Positions 7,987-17,742 of a stretch of DNA of 64,000 nt are shown piece after piece (within the stretch, counting starts at the first letter, position 1; each line of letters starts with the position of its first letter). The stretch spans positions 1,054,001-1,118,000 of the forward strand of contig JAFHKN010000002.1 of the NCBI GenBank assembly GCA_016937575.1, in the 5' to 3' direction. This DNA comes from Roseomonas aeriglobus. GTDB taxonomy: Bacteria > Pseudomonadota > Alphaproteobacteria > Sphingomonadales > Sphingomonadaceae. Made by a program: the position numbers and the translations under genes. The notes under the pieces were generated by a model that was given only the letters and a program-made list of their open reading frames with translations, was not told the DNA's origin and searched no databases.

Positions 7987-8226
7987 TCAGTCAGGCCGGT
8001 GGTGCCGTCGTTCGGGATCGGGCTCGCAGGCGTAGCGGCCGCGGATCTGGTCGTTGAAGAGCTTGCCGGCGGACTCGGCGGTCTTGAGCGCGTCGTACAG
8101 GGCGCGGGGGACGGCGTGGTAGAGATATTTGCCGCGGCCCTTGAACCACACGGTCAGCGTGTCGCTGGCGTCGTCATGCGCGATGCGGTCGATCATCGTG
8201 GAGTTGAGGCGGCGGGCGCGGAGCAT
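7987..8226 (-). CDS. KTSC-domain protein
   Basis: 79 residues from ATG 8226. LNSTMIDRIAHDDASDTLTV and GKYLYHAVPRALYDALKTAE followed by SAGKLFNDQIRGRY match the KTSC domain, a short beta-rich module of unknown role found alone or fused to nucleic-acid-acting proteins. The start is placed ahead of STMIDRI because that stretch belongs to the domain. A GTG one codon upstream is an alternative. Confidence 0.8.
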   Translation of the reverse strand: MLRARRLNSTMIDRIAHDDASDTLTVWFKGRGKYLYHAVPRALYDALKTAESAGKLFNDQIRGRYACEPDPERRHHRPD

Positions 8227-8553
8227 CACGGAGTGGACGCTTTCGCGACTCGAGCTTTCCGCGGCGTGCGGTGGAGCGAATCGGATTTGCGGTGAGGGGA
8301 GTCGGGCCGGGAGGTCGGTGCCCCGGCGAAGGCCGGGGTCGAGCTTGGGCGCGGCCGTGCACTACGGACATCGCGTGCACCTGGGCCCCGGCCTTCGCCG
8401 GGTACAAAGGGATCGCGTGACGATCATCCGGCTCTCGCGCAGGCGGGAGCTTGGGGTCGCGGGCGGTGCGCCTTGTAACCCCGGGCTCCCGCCTGCGCGG
8501 GCGCACGGTAGAGGGATGTGGCGCCGGGGCGCGCCGGCACGACAGGCCCGCCG
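8227..8553. repeat. Gene-free spacer with two inverted repeats (family C)
   Basis: About 325 bp with no plausible gene. It holds two palindromic units: GCCCCGGCGAAGGCCGGGGT near 8320 facing its near-complement near 8380-8402, and CGCAGGCGGGAGC near 8440 facing GCTCCCGCCTGCGCGGGCGC near 8490-8508. Related units recur at about 27102, 47902, 50772 and 60742. Confidence 0.7.
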
Positions 8554-9051
8554 TTACTTCTTCTCGCCGTGGACGTCGTATTCGGCGGCCGAGTTCAGCT
8601 GGATGTAGTTTTGCAGGCCCATGCGTTCGATCATCTCGAACTGGCGCTCCAGCGTGTCGACATGCTCTTCCTCGCTGTCGAGGATGCGGCGGAACAGGTC
8701 GCGGCTGACATAGTCGCGGACGCTTTCGCAATATTCGATCGCGTTGCGCAGCTGGGCGCAGGCTTCGATCTCCATGTCGAGATCGGCCTTCAGCACCTCT
8801 TCGACGGTCTCGCCGATCTTCAGGCGGCCGAGCAGCTGGAAATTGGGCAGGCCGTCGAGGAAGAGGATGCGCTCCGCCAGCCAGTCGGCGTGCTTCATCT
8901 CGTCGATCGATTCGTCGCGCTCGAACTTGGCGAGCTTGTGGACGCCCCAATGGTCGAGCAGGCGATAGTGCAACCAATATTGGTTGATCGCCGTCAGCTC
9001 GTTCTTGAGCGACTCGTTGAGGAATTCGATGACCTTTGCGTCGCCCTTCAT
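8554..9051 (-). CDS. bfr: Bacterioferritin
   Basis: 165-residue haem-binding ferritin that oxidises Fe(II) at a di-iron centre and stores iron in a 24-subunit shell. Start at ATG 9051 (MKGDAKVIEFLN). The ferroxidase ligands E18, E51, H54, E94, E127 and H130 and the haem ligand M52 are all in canonical positions. It follows bfd by about 105 bp on the same strand, so storage and release genes are probably one unit under the iron-responsive site at 9364. Confidence 0.97.
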   Translation of the reverse strand: MKGDAKVIEFLNESLKNELTAINQYWLHYRLLDHWGVHKLAKFERDESIDEMKHADWLAERILFLDGLPNFQLLGRLKIGETVEEVLKADLDMEIEACAQLRNAIEYCESVRDYVSRDLFRRILDSEEEHVDTLERQFEMIERMGLQNYIQLNSAAEYDVHGEKK

Positions 9052-9156
9052 GGCCGGCACCCCGTTTGGAAAAGACGGGCCGGCTGTAGCGGCTGCGAGC
9101 GGTCGGCGATAGTCAGAAAATGGCGGATTTCTGCGGTTTTTTCGCGAATGCGAATG

Positions 9157-9327
9157 CTACGCAGCCGCGCGTTCGGCGTCGATAATGGCTCGCGCAAACG
9201 GGACGCACTGGCCGCATTTCGCCTGTTTGCCGCACAGGGCGTACGCCTGGCAGGCGCTGGCGGCGCCGTTGCGCGCAGCCTCGCGCACTTCGCGTTCCCG
9301 GATGGCATTGCAGACGCACACGAACAT
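9157..9327 (-). CDS. bfd: Bacterioferritin-associated ferredoxin (Bfd)
   Basis: 56-residue [2Fe-2S] protein that delivers electrons to bacterioferritin to release iron. ATG at 9327, stop TAG at 9157-9159. Cluster ligands are CVC (C4, C6) and CGQC (C38, C41), in the helix-turn fold typical of Bfd. Short, but the cysteine pattern and the position directly upstream of bfr make it secure. A Fur-type site lies 37 bp upstream. Confidence 0.95.
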   Translation of the reverse strand: MFVCVCNAIREREVREAARNGAASACQAYALCGKQAKCGQCVPFARAIIDAERAAA

Positions 9328-9363
9328 GACGAACCCTCTCGCTTGACCGCCCGATAGCGCGCA

Positions 9364-9378
9364 TGAGAATGATTCGCA
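9364..9378. promoter_or_regulatory. Putative Fur/iron-response operator for bfd-bfr
   Basis: TGAGAATGATTCGCA is a near-palindrome close to the classical Fur box core (GAGAATGATTC). It sits just upstream of bfd, whose product is expected to be iron-regulated. Which regulator (Fur, Irr or other) binds is not decided by sequence. Confidence 0.55.
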
Positions 9379-9408
9379 AGTTAATTGCGGATGCGTCGCA
9401 ATAAGGGG

Positions 9409-10662
9409 TCAGCGCAGCGCGCCGCCCCGCATCGGCTGGAAGGACGCGCGCGACAGGCTGCGCCATAGCCATTCGAACGGGCCATAGGCGAAGCGCGTCA
9501 GCCAGGGCTTCGACCAGAGCAGCATCCCGGCCCATATGACGAGCACTATCAGGTAGAGCTGGGCGCGGTGGAGCTGGCCGTAGAGGCCGAAGCCATAGCC
9601 GTAGAAGATCGTCGTGCAGATCAGGCTGGTGACGAGATAGTTGGTGAAAGCCATCCGCCCGGCCGCGGCGATACGCGTGGTCAGCCCAGCCCCGGGGCGC
9701 ATCAGCAGGACGATCAGGCTCGCCCAGCCGAGGATCATCAACGGGCGAATGGGCGTGGACAGGCCCATCGCGGCGGTGACGACCGACTGGATCGAGAAGT
9801 CCTGGTCGACCATCCAGGCGGCAAGTGCGGAATAGGCGGGAATGCCGATGCCGAAGCCGATCGCCAGCCAGCGGACGTAGCGGCGACGCTCCCATGCGCC
9901 GGTCAGCATGCCCGACCGCAGCGCAGCCATGCCGAACAGCATATAGGCCAGGGTTTCGAAACCGACGACGAGGACGAAGAAGAACGGCATCCACTTCATC
10001 TCGGCAAATCGCGCCGCGACGATATCGTCGTATCCGGCGAGATAGGTCGCCATTTCCTCGGCGATGTGCGCTGTCGCGGGGACGCCGAAACCGTTCTGGA
10101 ATTCCGCGAGCGCCTTGGCCTGTTCCGCTGCCGACTGACCAGGCAGCGCGCCGTTCGCCAGCATCGTGACCTGTGCGACCAGGCTCGCCATGATCAGGCA
10201 ATGGACCAGCAGCAGCGCGATGCCGATCCCGATCAGTGTCTTGACGGGGCGGTTGCGGAACAGGAACGCGACCATTCCGACCATCGCGTAATGCGCCAGA
10301 ATGTCGCCGCGCCAGATCAGCCAGAGGTGCGCAAGGCCGAAGACCAGCAGCCAGAACATGCGGCTGTAATGGACCCTGGCGGGGCTCTCGCCCTTGGCGG
10401 TCGCGCGGTCGATGACGAGCAGGGTGGAGGCGCCGAACAGGAAGCTGAACAGCCCGCGCATCTTGCCGTCGAACAGCACGAAGTTGACGAGGTAGACGCC
10501 CAGGTCGAGCCCGCTCGCGCCGCCCTGCGCGCGGGGGTTCATGTAAGCCGCCTCGATCAGGCCGAAGTTGACGATGTTCATGAGCAATATGCCCATGACC
10601 GCGACCCCGCGGATGGTGTCGAGCGTCAGATAGCGGTCGGTCGGTGGTGCGGTCGTCGCCAT
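9409..10662 (-). CDS. DUF418-family membrane protein (YeiB-like)
   Basis: 417 residues from ATG 10662, preceded by a G-rich ribosome site; a longer frame to 10734 is less likely. Begins RYLTLDTIRGVAVMGILLMN, the hallmark of DUF418/YeiB proteins, and has about ten hydrophobic helices with the C-terminal DUF418 block (GRMAFTNYLVTSLICTTIFY). These inner-membrane proteins are related to acyltransferase-3-type enzymes, but substrate is unknown. Confidence 0.88.
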   Translation of the reverse strand: MATTAPPTDRYLTLDTIRGVAVMGILLMNIVNFGLIEAAYMNPRAQGGASGLDLGVYLVNFVLFDGKMRGLFSFLFGASTLLVIDRATAKGESPARVHYSRMFWLLVFGLAHLWLIWRGDILAHYAMVGMVAFLFRNRPVKTLIGIGIALLLVHCLIMASLVAQVTMLANGALPGQSAAEQAKALAEFQNGFGVPATAHIAEEMATYLAGYDDIVAARFAEMKWMPFFFVLVVGFETLAYMLFGMAALRSGMLTGAWERRRYVRWLAIGFGIGIPAYSALAAWMVDQDFSIQSVVTAAMGLSTPIRPLMILGWASLIVLLMRPGAGLTTRIAAAGRMAFTNYLVTSLICTTIFYGYGFGLYGQLHRAQLYLIVLVIWAGMLLWSKPWLTRFAYGPFEWLWRSLSRASFQPMRGGALR

Positions 10663-10728
10663 GATGTCCCCCCGGACGTGCGTTTCCGGTGGTGTATCGG
10701 CTCGTGATGGCGCCGCCAACCTTTCAAC

Positions 10729-10825
10729 CGTCATTCCCGCGACGGCGGGAATCCATTCTGGCTACCTTCGCGGCTCGATCCGCTCGTTCAGCGACCGTGG
10801 ATTCCCGCCTTCGCCGGAATGACGA
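10729..10825. repeat. Family A inverted repeat, copy 1
   Basis: TCATTCCCGCGACGGCGGGA at the left faces TCCCGCCTTCGCCGGAATGA at the right, with a conserved inner GTTCAGCGAC. Two further copies are at 15586 and 34366. Confidence 0.85.
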
Positions 10826-10832
10826 AATCAGG

Positions 10833-13052
10833 TCAGGCCGCGGCCACGGCCTCGCCCATCAGCGCCGGGAAGAATGCTTCATGCCGTGCGCGCAGATCGT
10901 CGATCGTCACGCAGAAATCGTTGTCGCGCGTCTCGAACACCAGGCGGCTGGCGATGGTGCGGCCGATGCGCTCGACCGCGACGCCCGCGGCGGTCGAGGC
11001 GTGGAGGAAGTCGTTGAGGTGCGCGTCGTCGACGGTCGCGAGATACAGACCCTGGTCCTCGGCGAAATAGGTTGCCGCGAGCCCACGCGGGGTGGGCATC
11101 GACACCATCGCGCCGATGCCGCTGGCCAGCGCCATTTCGGCGAGCGCGACCGCGATGCCGCCGTCGGACACGTCATGAACCGCGGTCAGGGCGCCGCGCG
11201 TGATCTGGTCGCGGACGAAGTCGCCGGTGCGGCGTTCGGCGGCCAGGTCGACGCGCGGGGGCGGGCCGTCCTCGCGGCCCTTCACCTCGCGCAGCCACAG
11301 CGACTGGCCGAGGTCGCCCTTGGGCTCGCCGATCAGGACCAGCACGTCGCCGGTGCCCTTGAAGCCAATCGTCGCGGACTTGGACCAGTCGGCCAGCAGC
11401 CCGACGCCGCCGATCGCCGGGGTCGGCAGGATCGCGGAGCCGCCACCGGTCGCCTTCGATTCATTGTAGAGCGACACGTTGCCCGAGACGATCGGATAGT
11501 CGAGCGCACGGCATGCCTCTGCCATCCCCTCGATACAGCCGACGAACTGGCCCATGATCTCCGGGCGCTGCGGGTTGGCGAAGTTCATGCAATCGGTCGC
11601 GGCAAGCGGCGTCGCGCCGACCGCGGTCAGGTTGCGCCACGTCTCGGCGATCGCCTGCTTGCCGCCCTCGACCGGGTCGGCGAAGCAATAGCGCGGGGTG
11701 CAGTCGGTCGTGATCGCCAAACCCTTCTGCGTACCGTGGACCCGCACCACGGCCGCGTCGCCGCCGGGGCGCTGGACGGTATCGGCGCCGACCATGTGGT
11801 CATATTGTTCCCAGATCCAGCGGCGCGAGGCGAGATCGGGGCAGCCGACGAGGGTCAGCAGATCCTTGGCGAGGTCGTCGCTTTCCGGCGCGTCGGTGAT
11901 CGCCGGCCGCGGCGGGGTCGGCACGTGCGGGCGGTCATAGGCCGGGGCTTCGTCCGCCAGGGGTCCGAGCGGGATGTCGGCGACCGTCTCGCCCTTCCAC
12001 TTGAGCACCATGCGGCCGGTGTCGGTCACGCGGCCGATGACGGCGAAGTCGAGTTCCCACTTGCGGAAGATCGCTTCGGCGAAATCCTCGCGGCCGGGCT
12101 TGAGCACCATGAGCATGCGCTCCTGGCTCTCGCTGAGCATCATTTCGTACGGCGTCATGCCGGTTTCGCGCTGGGGGACGTCGTCCATCACCAGTTCGAT
12201 GCCGACCCCGCCCTTCGACGCCATTTCGACGCTCGACGAGGTAAGACCCGCGGCGCCCATGTCCTGGATCGCGACGATCGCGTCCGATGCCATCAATTCG
12301 AGGCAGGCCTCGATCAGCAGCTTCTCGGTGAAGGGGTCGCCGACCTGGACGGTCGGGCGCTTGGCGTCGGCGTCTTCGCCAAAGTCGGCGCTGGCCATCG
12401 TCGCGCCGTGAATGCCGTCGCGACCGGTCTTCGATCCGACATAGACGATCGGGTTACCGACGCCGCTGGCAGCCGAATAGAAGACCTTGTCGGTCTGCGC
12501 GACGCCGACGGTCATCGCGTTGACCAGGATGTTGCCGTCGTACGCCGCGTGGAAATTCGTCTCGCCACCGACGGTCGGCACGCCGACGCAATTGCCATAG
12601 CCGCCGATGCCGTGGACGACGCCCGAGATGAGGTGCTTCATCTTCGGATGATCGGGCCGGCCGAAGCGCAGCGCGTTCATGTTGGCGACCGGTCGCGCGC
12701 CCATGGTGAACACGTCGCGCAGGATGCCGCCGACCCCGGTCGCCGCGCCCTGATAGGGTTCGATGTACGACGGGTGGTTGTGCGATTCCATCTTGAACAC
12801 CGCGCACTGGCCATCGCCGATGTCGACGATGCCGGCGTTCTCGCCGGGGCCGCAGATGACCTGCGGGCCGGTGGTCGGCAGCTTCTTCAGGTGAATGCGG
12901 CTCGACTTGTAGCTGCAATGCTCCGACCACATGACCGAAAAGATGCCCAGTTCGGTCAGGTTCGGCGTCCGCCCCATCGCGTGCAGGACGCGCTCATATT
13001 CCTCTTCGGACAAGCCGTGGTCGGCGACGATCTGGGGCGTGATCTCGGTCAT
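10833..13052 (-). CDS. purL: Phosphoribosylformylglycinamidine synthase subunit PurL
   Basis: 739 residues, the size of the small PurL that works with PurS and PurQ in step four of purine synthesis (FGAR + ATP + glutamine-derived ammonia to FGAM). Start at ATG 13052 ([20 protein letters not shown]). Visible signatures: [46 protein letters not shown] Gly loops, and [11 protein letters not shown]. PurS and PurQ are not in the window. Ends 8 bases from the family A repeat. Confidence 0.98.
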   Translation of the reverse strand: MTEITPQIVADHGLSEEEYERVLHAMGRTPNLTELGIFSVMWSEHCSYKSSRIHLKKLPTTGPQVICGPGENAGIVDIGDGQCAVFKMESHNHPSYIEPYQGAATGVGGILRDVFTMGARPVANMNALRFGRPDHPKMKHLISGVVHGIGGYGNCVGVPTVGGETNFHAAYDGNILVNAMTVGVAQTDKVFYSAASGVGNPIVYVGSKTGRDGIHGATMASADFGEDADAKRPTVQVGDPFTEKLLIEACLELMASDAIVAIQDMGAAGLTSSSVEMASKGGVGIELVMDDVPQRETGMTPYEMMLSESQERMLMVLKPGREDFAEAIFRKWELDFAVIGRVTDTGRMVLKWKGETVADIPLGPLADEAPAYDRPHVPTPPRPAITDAPESDDLAKDLLTLVGCPDLASRRWIWEQYDHMVGADTVQRPGGDAAVVRVHGTQKGLAITTDCTPRYCFADPVEGGKQAIAETWRNLTAVGATPLAATDCMNFANPQRPEIMGQFVGCIEGMAEACRALDYPIVSGNVSLYNESKATGGGSAILPTPAIGGVGLLADWSKSATIGFKGTGDVLVLIGEPKGDLGQSLWLREVKGREDGPPPRVDLAAERRTGDFVRDQITRGALTAVHDVSDGGIAVALAEMALASGIGAMVSMPTPRGLAATYFAEDQGLYLATVDDAHLNDFLHASTAAGVAVERIGRTIASRLVFETRDNDFCVTIDDLRARHEAFFPALMGEAVAAA

Positions 13053-13138
13053 GGGCGAGCCCTTAGCGTCGTGCGTACGGTTCGTCACCCGTCTGCGGCC
13101 ATGCCATTTTTACCGATGTGCGTTATGGTGGCACCATC

Positions 13139-13567
13139 ATGGCCAGCTTTGAAAGATTTATACCCGGAGTCCTCAGACCCTCGCCGATCGTGCGCTCTGA
13201 CGTAGCCAGGCCATCCTCGCTCGATCTGCCGGGTCTGCCGGCGCGGTGGTCGTGCGACCTGTCGAATGATTCGCTGACGTGGGACGGCGGCGTGTTCGAC
13301 CTGTTCGGCATCGCGCGCGACGAACGGCTGGATCGCCGGGCCGTGGTCGAGATGTATGCCGGCCATTCGCGGCGCGAGCTCGATCACCTGCGCGCCGCCG
13401 CCATCGCGGCCCGCGGCAGCTTCACGTTCGAGGCCGAGATCGTCCGCGCCGACGGCACGACGCGGTGGATGCGCGTGGTCGCGGACACGGTCGTGTCGAA
13501 CGGGCGGGTGACGCATCTCTACGGGACGAAATGCGATATCACGCGGGAGGTTTTGGGATCTGTGTAA
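13139..13567 (+). CDS. PAS-domain protein
   Basis: 142 residues from ATG 13139 (GTG 13118 is an alternative). A single PAS_3-type fold: RWSCDLSNDSLTWDGGVFDL, then EAEIVRADGTTRWMRVVADT and the closing HLYGTKCDITRE. No histidine kinase, GGDEF or other output domain follows. It may be a free-standing sensor or act with a partner in trans. Divergent from purL. An 11-C run sits directly after its stop. Confidence 0.82.
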   Translation: MASFERFIPGVLRPSPIVRSDVARPSSLDLPGLPARWSCDLSNDSLTWDGGVFDLFGIARDERLDRRAVVEMYAGHSRRELDHLRAAAIAARGSFTFEAEIVRADGTTRWMRVVADTVVSNGRVTHLYGTKCDITREVLGSV

Positions 13568-13569
13568 AT

Positions 13570-13762
13570 CCCCCCCCCCCGATCACGGGGAGGGGGACCA
13601 GCCGTAGGCTGGTCGAGGGGGCGCGCCGATAGGTCGGACCTCGATGAGGCCCCCCTCCGTCAGCGCTGCGCGCTGCCAGTTCGAGCGAGATCATGTCCCC
13701 CGGACATGATCCTGGCTTGCCGGGGGCAAGCCACTGCTCGAACTTCCCATGGCCGGGGAGGA
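13570..13762. repeat. Spacer with C11 tract and short palindromes
   Basis: Positions 13570-13580 are eleven C in a row. Beyond it are small palindromes (ACCAGCCGTAGGCTGGT near 13598; ATCATGTCCCCCGGACATGAT-like near 13691). No gene seen. Confidence 0.6.
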
Positions 13763-15220
13763 TCAGGTTTTGAACTTGCGCAGCAGCGACTTGATAACGC
13801 CGCCCGTCAGATTTTCGAACGCGTCGTCGGGATCGACCGGATCGAGCACTTCATTGTCCGCGATCCATTCCTCGACGTCGTTCAGGTCGGGGACGACATA
13901 GTCGCGCAAGGTTCGACCGGGTCCACGCAGCCCCTCGATCGTCGTGATCAGCGAGCCGGTTTCAGCGAGGCGGCCGGCAACGTCTTCGGGCGATACCCCC
14001 AGATGCTCGGCGATCAGGCCATCGCGGATGCGGGCAACGCAGGCTGCTGTGGCGTCGCTGTCGGCGTGAATCGCGACGTCGCATTCGGTGTCGAGGCGCA
14101 TCGATCTATTGTTGAAGTTCGATGATCCGACGCGGAGCAATTCGCCATCGACGACCAGCACCTTGGCATGGACATAGATCGGCTGCCCGCCCGCGGTGAA
14201 CGGATGAAACAGCCGAAACCGACCGTAGCGGTCGCGACGGCGGATCGCCTCCACCAATCGGGCGCGCGCGGTATCCATCGCCAGCGGCTCGAGCCAGCCT
14301 TCCGCGCTCTCGGGATTGACGACGACGACTTCGGGGCCGTCCGCCTCGTCCAGCCGCTTGGCAATCGCTGCCGCGACCTTGCGCGAGGCGAAATACTGGC
14401 TTTCGGCATAGATGTGGCGTGTCGCCGAGGCGATGGCGGTGAGGTAGAGCGACTCGATCTCATGGACCAGCGGTTCGTCATCGCTCATTTCCGGCTCGGT
14501 CCGCGCGATGGCGACGGGCAGGTCGGTGAAATCGACCGGCAGCCCGTCGGGCCAGCAGCCGTCCTGGGGCGGGGGCGGATCGATCGGATCGCCGCCGGCG
14601 CGGGTCCAGCGTTCGCGCGCCAGTTCGCCCAGCGCACGCGCGACCGGACCCTGAAGCGCCGTCGTCGCGTCGTGCCACGGGCCATAGGGATCGCCGCCCG
14701 GCATCAGCCGTAGGGCATCGTCATCGGCATGCGCGCGCGTATCCCAGCGGCCTGCCGTCATGTCGATGCCGCCGCAAAAGGCCAGACAGTCGTCGATCAC
14801 CACGATCTTCTGGTGATGCGACGCGCCGGTCGGGTGATGACCGTCGAGCTTGGTATGGATCTGCTTGTGGCGCATCCAGTCGACGACGGTCAGCAGCGTC
14901 GATCCGCGCGTCAGTGTCTTCAGGGCGCCGACATCCCAACGCAGGATGTGGATGTCCAGCTCGGGCGTGCGCTCGACCAGCCAGGTCATGAAATCGCCGA
15001 CCGTTTCCGGGCCGCCGTCCTCCGGCGGTTCCTGTCCGCCCAGGCGGATGCGCGCATCGAAATCCCAGCCGATCAGCAGGATCTGGTGCCGCGCCGCGAC
15101 CATCGCGGCGCGGGCGTAGCGGAAGTAATCGTCGGCATCGACGATGACGGTCGCGCGCGTCGCCTGTTCGATCCGCCAGCAGGTCTCGCCGGGGACGAGC
15201 AACGCGTCGGACCCGGTCAC
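13763..15220 (-). CDS. Phospholipase D-family protein (cardiolipin synthase-like)
   Basis: 485 residues from GTG 15220. Two HKD catalytic motifs are present: HHQKIVVIDD in the first half and HAKVLVVDGELLRVGSSNFN in the second, with GSSNFNNRS behind it. The enzymes act through a phosphohistidine intermediate on phospholipids or related phosphodiesters. No signal peptide or N-terminal membrane helices are visible, unlike classical cardiolipin synthase A, so the soluble PLD-like group is more likely. Its GTG overlaps the TGA of the ArsC-like gene, suggesting coupled translation. Confidence 0.9.
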   Translation of the reverse strand: MTGSDALLVPGETCWRIEQATRATVIVDADDYFRYARAAMVAARHQILLIGWDFDARIRLGGQEPPEDGGPETVGDFMTWLVERTPELDIHILRWDVGALKTLTRGSTLLTVVDWMRHKQIHTKLDGHHPTGASHHQKIVVIDDCLAFCGGIDMTAGRWDTRAHADDDALRLMPGGDPYGPWHDATTALQGPVARALGELARERWTRAGGDPIDPPPPQDGCWPDGLPVDFTDLPVAIARTEPEMSDDEPLVHEIESLYLTAIASATRHIYAESQYFASRKVAAAIAKRLDEADGPEVVVVNPESAEGWLEPLAMDTARARLVEAIRRRDRYGRFRLFHPFTAGGQPIYVHAKVLVVDGELLRVGSSNFNNRSMRLDTECDVAIHADSDATAACVARIRDGLIAEHLGVSPEDVAGRLAETGSLITTIEGLRGPGRTLRDYVVPDLNDVEEWIADNEVLDPVDPDDAFENLTGGVIKSLLRKFKT

Positions 15221-15561
15221 AGTATCTCGCGCACCAGATCCTGGGGTCGGCACAAGCGAACGCCTTTCTCGGTTTCGACCAGCGGCCGGTTGATCAGGAT
15301 CGGATGCGCCATCATCGCATCGAGGATGGTGGCATCATCGGCCTGCGACAAACCGAGTTCCGCCGCCAGCGGTTCCTTGGCACGCAGGCCATCGCGGGCC
15401 GTCATCCCCGCACGGGCGTAGAGCGACGACAATCGCTCGCGGGTCGGGGGCGTCTTCAGATATTCGATCACCGAGACATCGACGCCGGGCGTCTGCTCGA
15501 GAATCTCGAGCGTCTTGCGCGACGTTCCGCAGCGCGGGTTGTGCCAGATCGTGGCTTTCAT
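15217..15561 (-). CDS. ArsC/YfgD-family reductase-like protein
   Basis: 114 residues from ATG 15561. N terminus MKATIWHNPRCGTSRKTLEI carries the catalytic Cys of glutaredoxin-fold ArsC proteins (C11), and PILINRPLVETEKG holds the conserved Arg. The family includes glutathione-dependent arsenate reductases and paralogues of unknown role. No arsB, arsH or arsR lies nearby, so arsenate may not be the substrate. The stop overlaps the start of the PLD gene. Confidence 0.88.
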   Translation of the reverse strand: MKATIWHNPRCGTSRKTLEILEQTPGVDVSVIEYLKTPPTRERLSSLYARAGMTARDGLRAKEPLAAELGLSQADDATILDAMMAHPILINRPLVETEKGVRLCRPQDLVREIL

Positions 15562-15585
15562 AGTGCTGCCGCTCCTTGAAACGAT

Positions 15586-15681
15586 CGTCATCCCCGCGGA
15601 GGCGGGGATCAATTCTGGCTGAACCTGTGGAGTCTCATTCCGTTCAGCGACTATTGATCCCCGCCTCCGCGGGGATGACGG
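15586..15681. repeat. Family A inverted repeat, copy 2
   Basis: TCATCCCCGCGGAGGCGGGG faces CCCCGCCTCCGCGGGGATGA, with GTTCAGCGACTATTGATC inside. Best-preserved copy. Confidence 0.88.
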
Positions 15682-15696
15682 AAGGGCATGTGGGGC

Positions 15697-17049
15697 TCAA
15701 GCCTCCTGCTTCGCCAGCCACTCCTCAAGCCACTTGATCGTGTAATCGCCCTCCTGGAACTGCGGATCGTCGAGCAGTGCCTGGTGAAGCGGGATCGTGG
15801 TCGTGACACCGTCGATCACGAATTCCTCCAGCGCGCGGCGCAGACGGCGCAGCGCGCCCTGACGGGTCGTGCCGTAGACGATCAGCTTGGCGATCATCGA
15901 GTCGTAATAGGGCGGGATGCGGTAGCCCGCATACAGCCCGCTATCGACGCGGACGTGCATGCCGCCGGGCGCGTGATACCCGCGTACCAGCCCCGGCGAG
16001 GGCGCGAAGGTGCGCGGGTTTTCGGCGTTGATGCGGCATTCGATCGCGTGACCGCGGAACTGCACGTCCTCCTGGCGCAGCGTCAGCGGTTCGCCCTCGG
16101 CGATGCGGATCTGTTCGCGGACCAGGTCCAGGCCGGTGATCGCCTCGGTCACCGGATGTTCGACCTGCAGGCGCGTGTTCATCTCGATGAAGTAGAACTC
16201 GCCGGCTTCCCACAGGAATTCGATCGTGCCCGCACCACGATAGCCCATGTCGGCCATCGCCTTCGCGCACACGCCGCCGATCCGCATCCGGTCTTCGCTC
16301 GACAGGACGGGGGAGGGGGCTTCCTCCAGCACCTTCTGGTGGCGCCGCTGGAGCGAGCAGTCGCGCTCGCCCAGGTGAATGGCGTTGCCGTTGCCGTCGC
16401 CGAACACCTGGATTTCGATGTGGCGCGGGTTGCCGAGATACTTCTCGATATAGACGGTCGCGTCGCCGAACGCAGCCTTCGCCTCGCTGCCGGCCTGCTG
16501 CATCAGCGTCTCGAGCTGGTCGGGCGAGGTACAGACCTTCATGCCGCGCCCGCCGCCGCCCGAGGCCGCCTTGATGATGACCGGATAGCCGACGCGTTCG
16601 GCGATCTGCGCGGCTTCCGCCACGTCGCTGATCGCGCCGTCGGAGCCGGGGACGAGCGGCAGGCCGAGGGCACCGGCGGTGCGCTTCGCCTCCACCTTGT
16701 CGCCCATCGTGCGGATATGTTCGGGCTTCGGGCCGACGAAGATCAAGCCGTGGCTCTCGACGATCTCGGCAAAGCGCGCGTTCTCGCTCAAGAAACCATA
16801 GCCCGGGTGGATCGCATCGGCGCCCGAGATTTCGGCCGCCGAAATGATGTTCGGGATATTGAGATAGCTGTCGGTCGCCGCCGGCGGCCCGATGCAGATT
16901 GCCTCGTCCGCCAGGCGTACGTGCATGGCGTCGGCGTCGGCGGTGGAGTGCACCGCAACGGTCTTGATGCCCATTTCATGGCACGCGCGGTGGATGCGCA
17001 GCGCAATCTCACCACGGTTGGCGATCAGGAGCTTTTGAATTTTTGGCAT
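15697..17049 (-). CDS. accC: Acetyl-CoA carboxylase, biotin carboxylase subunit
   Basis: 450 residues. ATP-dependent carboxylation of the biotin on AccB, first half-reaction of malonyl-CoA formation. Start [20 protein letters not shown] is canonical. ATP-grasp features: [46 protein letters not shown], and [16 protein letters not shown] with the metal-binding Glu and Asn. Third gene of aroQ-accB-accC on the minus strand; accA is far away at 61754. Confidence 0.98.
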   Translation of the reverse strand: MPKIQKLLIANRGEIALRIHRACHEMGIKTVAVHSTADADAMHVRLADEAICIGPPAATDSYLNIPNIISAAEISGADAIHPGYGFLSENARFAEIVESHGLIFVGPKPEHIRTMGDKVEAKRTAGALGLPLVPGSDGAISDVAEAAQIAERVGYPVIIKAASGGGGRGMKVCTSPDQLETLMQQAGSEAKAAFGDATVYIEKYLGNPRHIEIQVFGDGNGNAIHLGERDCSLQRRHQKVLEEAPSPVLSSEDRMRIGGVCAKAMADMGYRGAGTIEFLWEAGEFYFIEMNTRLQVEHPVTEAITGLDLVREQIRIAEGEPLTLRQEDVQFRGHAIECRINAENPRTFAPSPGLVRGYHAPGGMHVRVDSGLYAGYRIPPYYDSMIAKLIVYGTTRQGALRRLRRALEEFVIDGVTTTIPLHQALLDDPQFQEGDYTIKWLEEWLAKQEA

Positions 17050-17073
17050 GGAAACAGGCCTATCTACCCACCC

Positions 17074-17162
17074 GTTCGCCCTGAGCCTGTCGAAGGGCGA
17101 CCATCCGCAAGCGTATCGCTCGCGGCGCGCCGGGCTTCGACAGGCTCAGCCCGAACGGGGGG
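17074..17162. repeat. Family B inverted repeat, copy 1
   Basis: TTCGCCCTGAGCCTGTCGAA on the left faces TTCGACAGGCTCAGCCCGAA on the right, in the accB-accC spacer. Further copies at 18236, 27213 and 28812. Confidence 0.85.
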
Positions 17163-17183
17163 CGGGGGAGCATGACCGCGTCG

Positions 17184-17681
17184 TTACTCGACGACGACGA
17201 GCGGCTGGTCGAATTCGACGGGCTGGCCGTTTTCGACCAGGATCGCCTTGACGGTGCCGGCCGCCGGCGCGGTGATCGGGTTCATGACCTTCATCGCCTC
17301 GACGATCAGCAGCGTATCGCCGGCAGCGACCGACTGGCCGACCGAGACGAAGTTCTTCGCCTCCGGATTGGCGGCGAGATAGGCGGTGCCGACCATCGGC
17401 GACTTGACCGCGTTCACGCTGGCTGCCGGGGCCGACGCGCCGACTTCGGCGGCGGCAGGCGCGCTCGATGCGACCGGCGCGGGGGCGGGCGCGGCCATGG
17501 GCTGCGGCGCATAGGTCATCTGGGCGGGCGCGGCGGTCACGGTGCGCGCGACGCGCACCTTGCGGTCGCCGTCCTCGACCTCGATTTCGGTCAGCTGCGT
17601 GTCGTCGAGCACCTGTGCGAGCTGGCGCACCAGTTCGATGTCGACGCTCATGCCGCTGTTGCTGTTGTTCGTTTCGCTCAT
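17184..17681 (-). CDS. accB: Acetyl-CoA carboxylase biotin carboxyl carrier protein
   Basis: 165 residues. N-terminal domain, an Ala/Pro-rich flexible linker at about 50-90, then the biotinyl domain with the modification site EAMKVMN. The lysine of EAMKV is biotinylated by BirA and swings between AccC and the carboxyltransferase. Lies between aroQ and accC on the same strand. Confidence 0.97.
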   Translation of the reverse strand: MSETNNSNSGMSVDIELVRQLAQVLDDTQLTEIEVEDGDRKVRVARTVTAAPAQMTYAPQPMAAPAPAPVASSAPAAAEVGASAPAASVNAVKSPMVGTAYLAANPEAKNFVSVGQSVAAGDTLLIVEAMKVMNPITAPAAGTVKAILVENGQPVEFDQPLVVVE

Positions 17682-17742
17682 GGGTCCCCTGAACTTTCCT
17701 GGCGAATTTCTGTCGTGATTTCTACGAAAGCGCGCGCCTTTG

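Noticed and set aside
10689..13205. 838-residue plus-strand reading frame opposite purL
   Set aside because: Arises from the high-G+C third-position bias on the antisense strand; no ribosome site, no family, and purL on the other strand is certain.
15217..15561. Arsenate-resistance operon
   Set aside because: Only an ArsC/YfgD-like protein is present; no pump, regulator or ArsH nearby, so no resistance locus is claimed.
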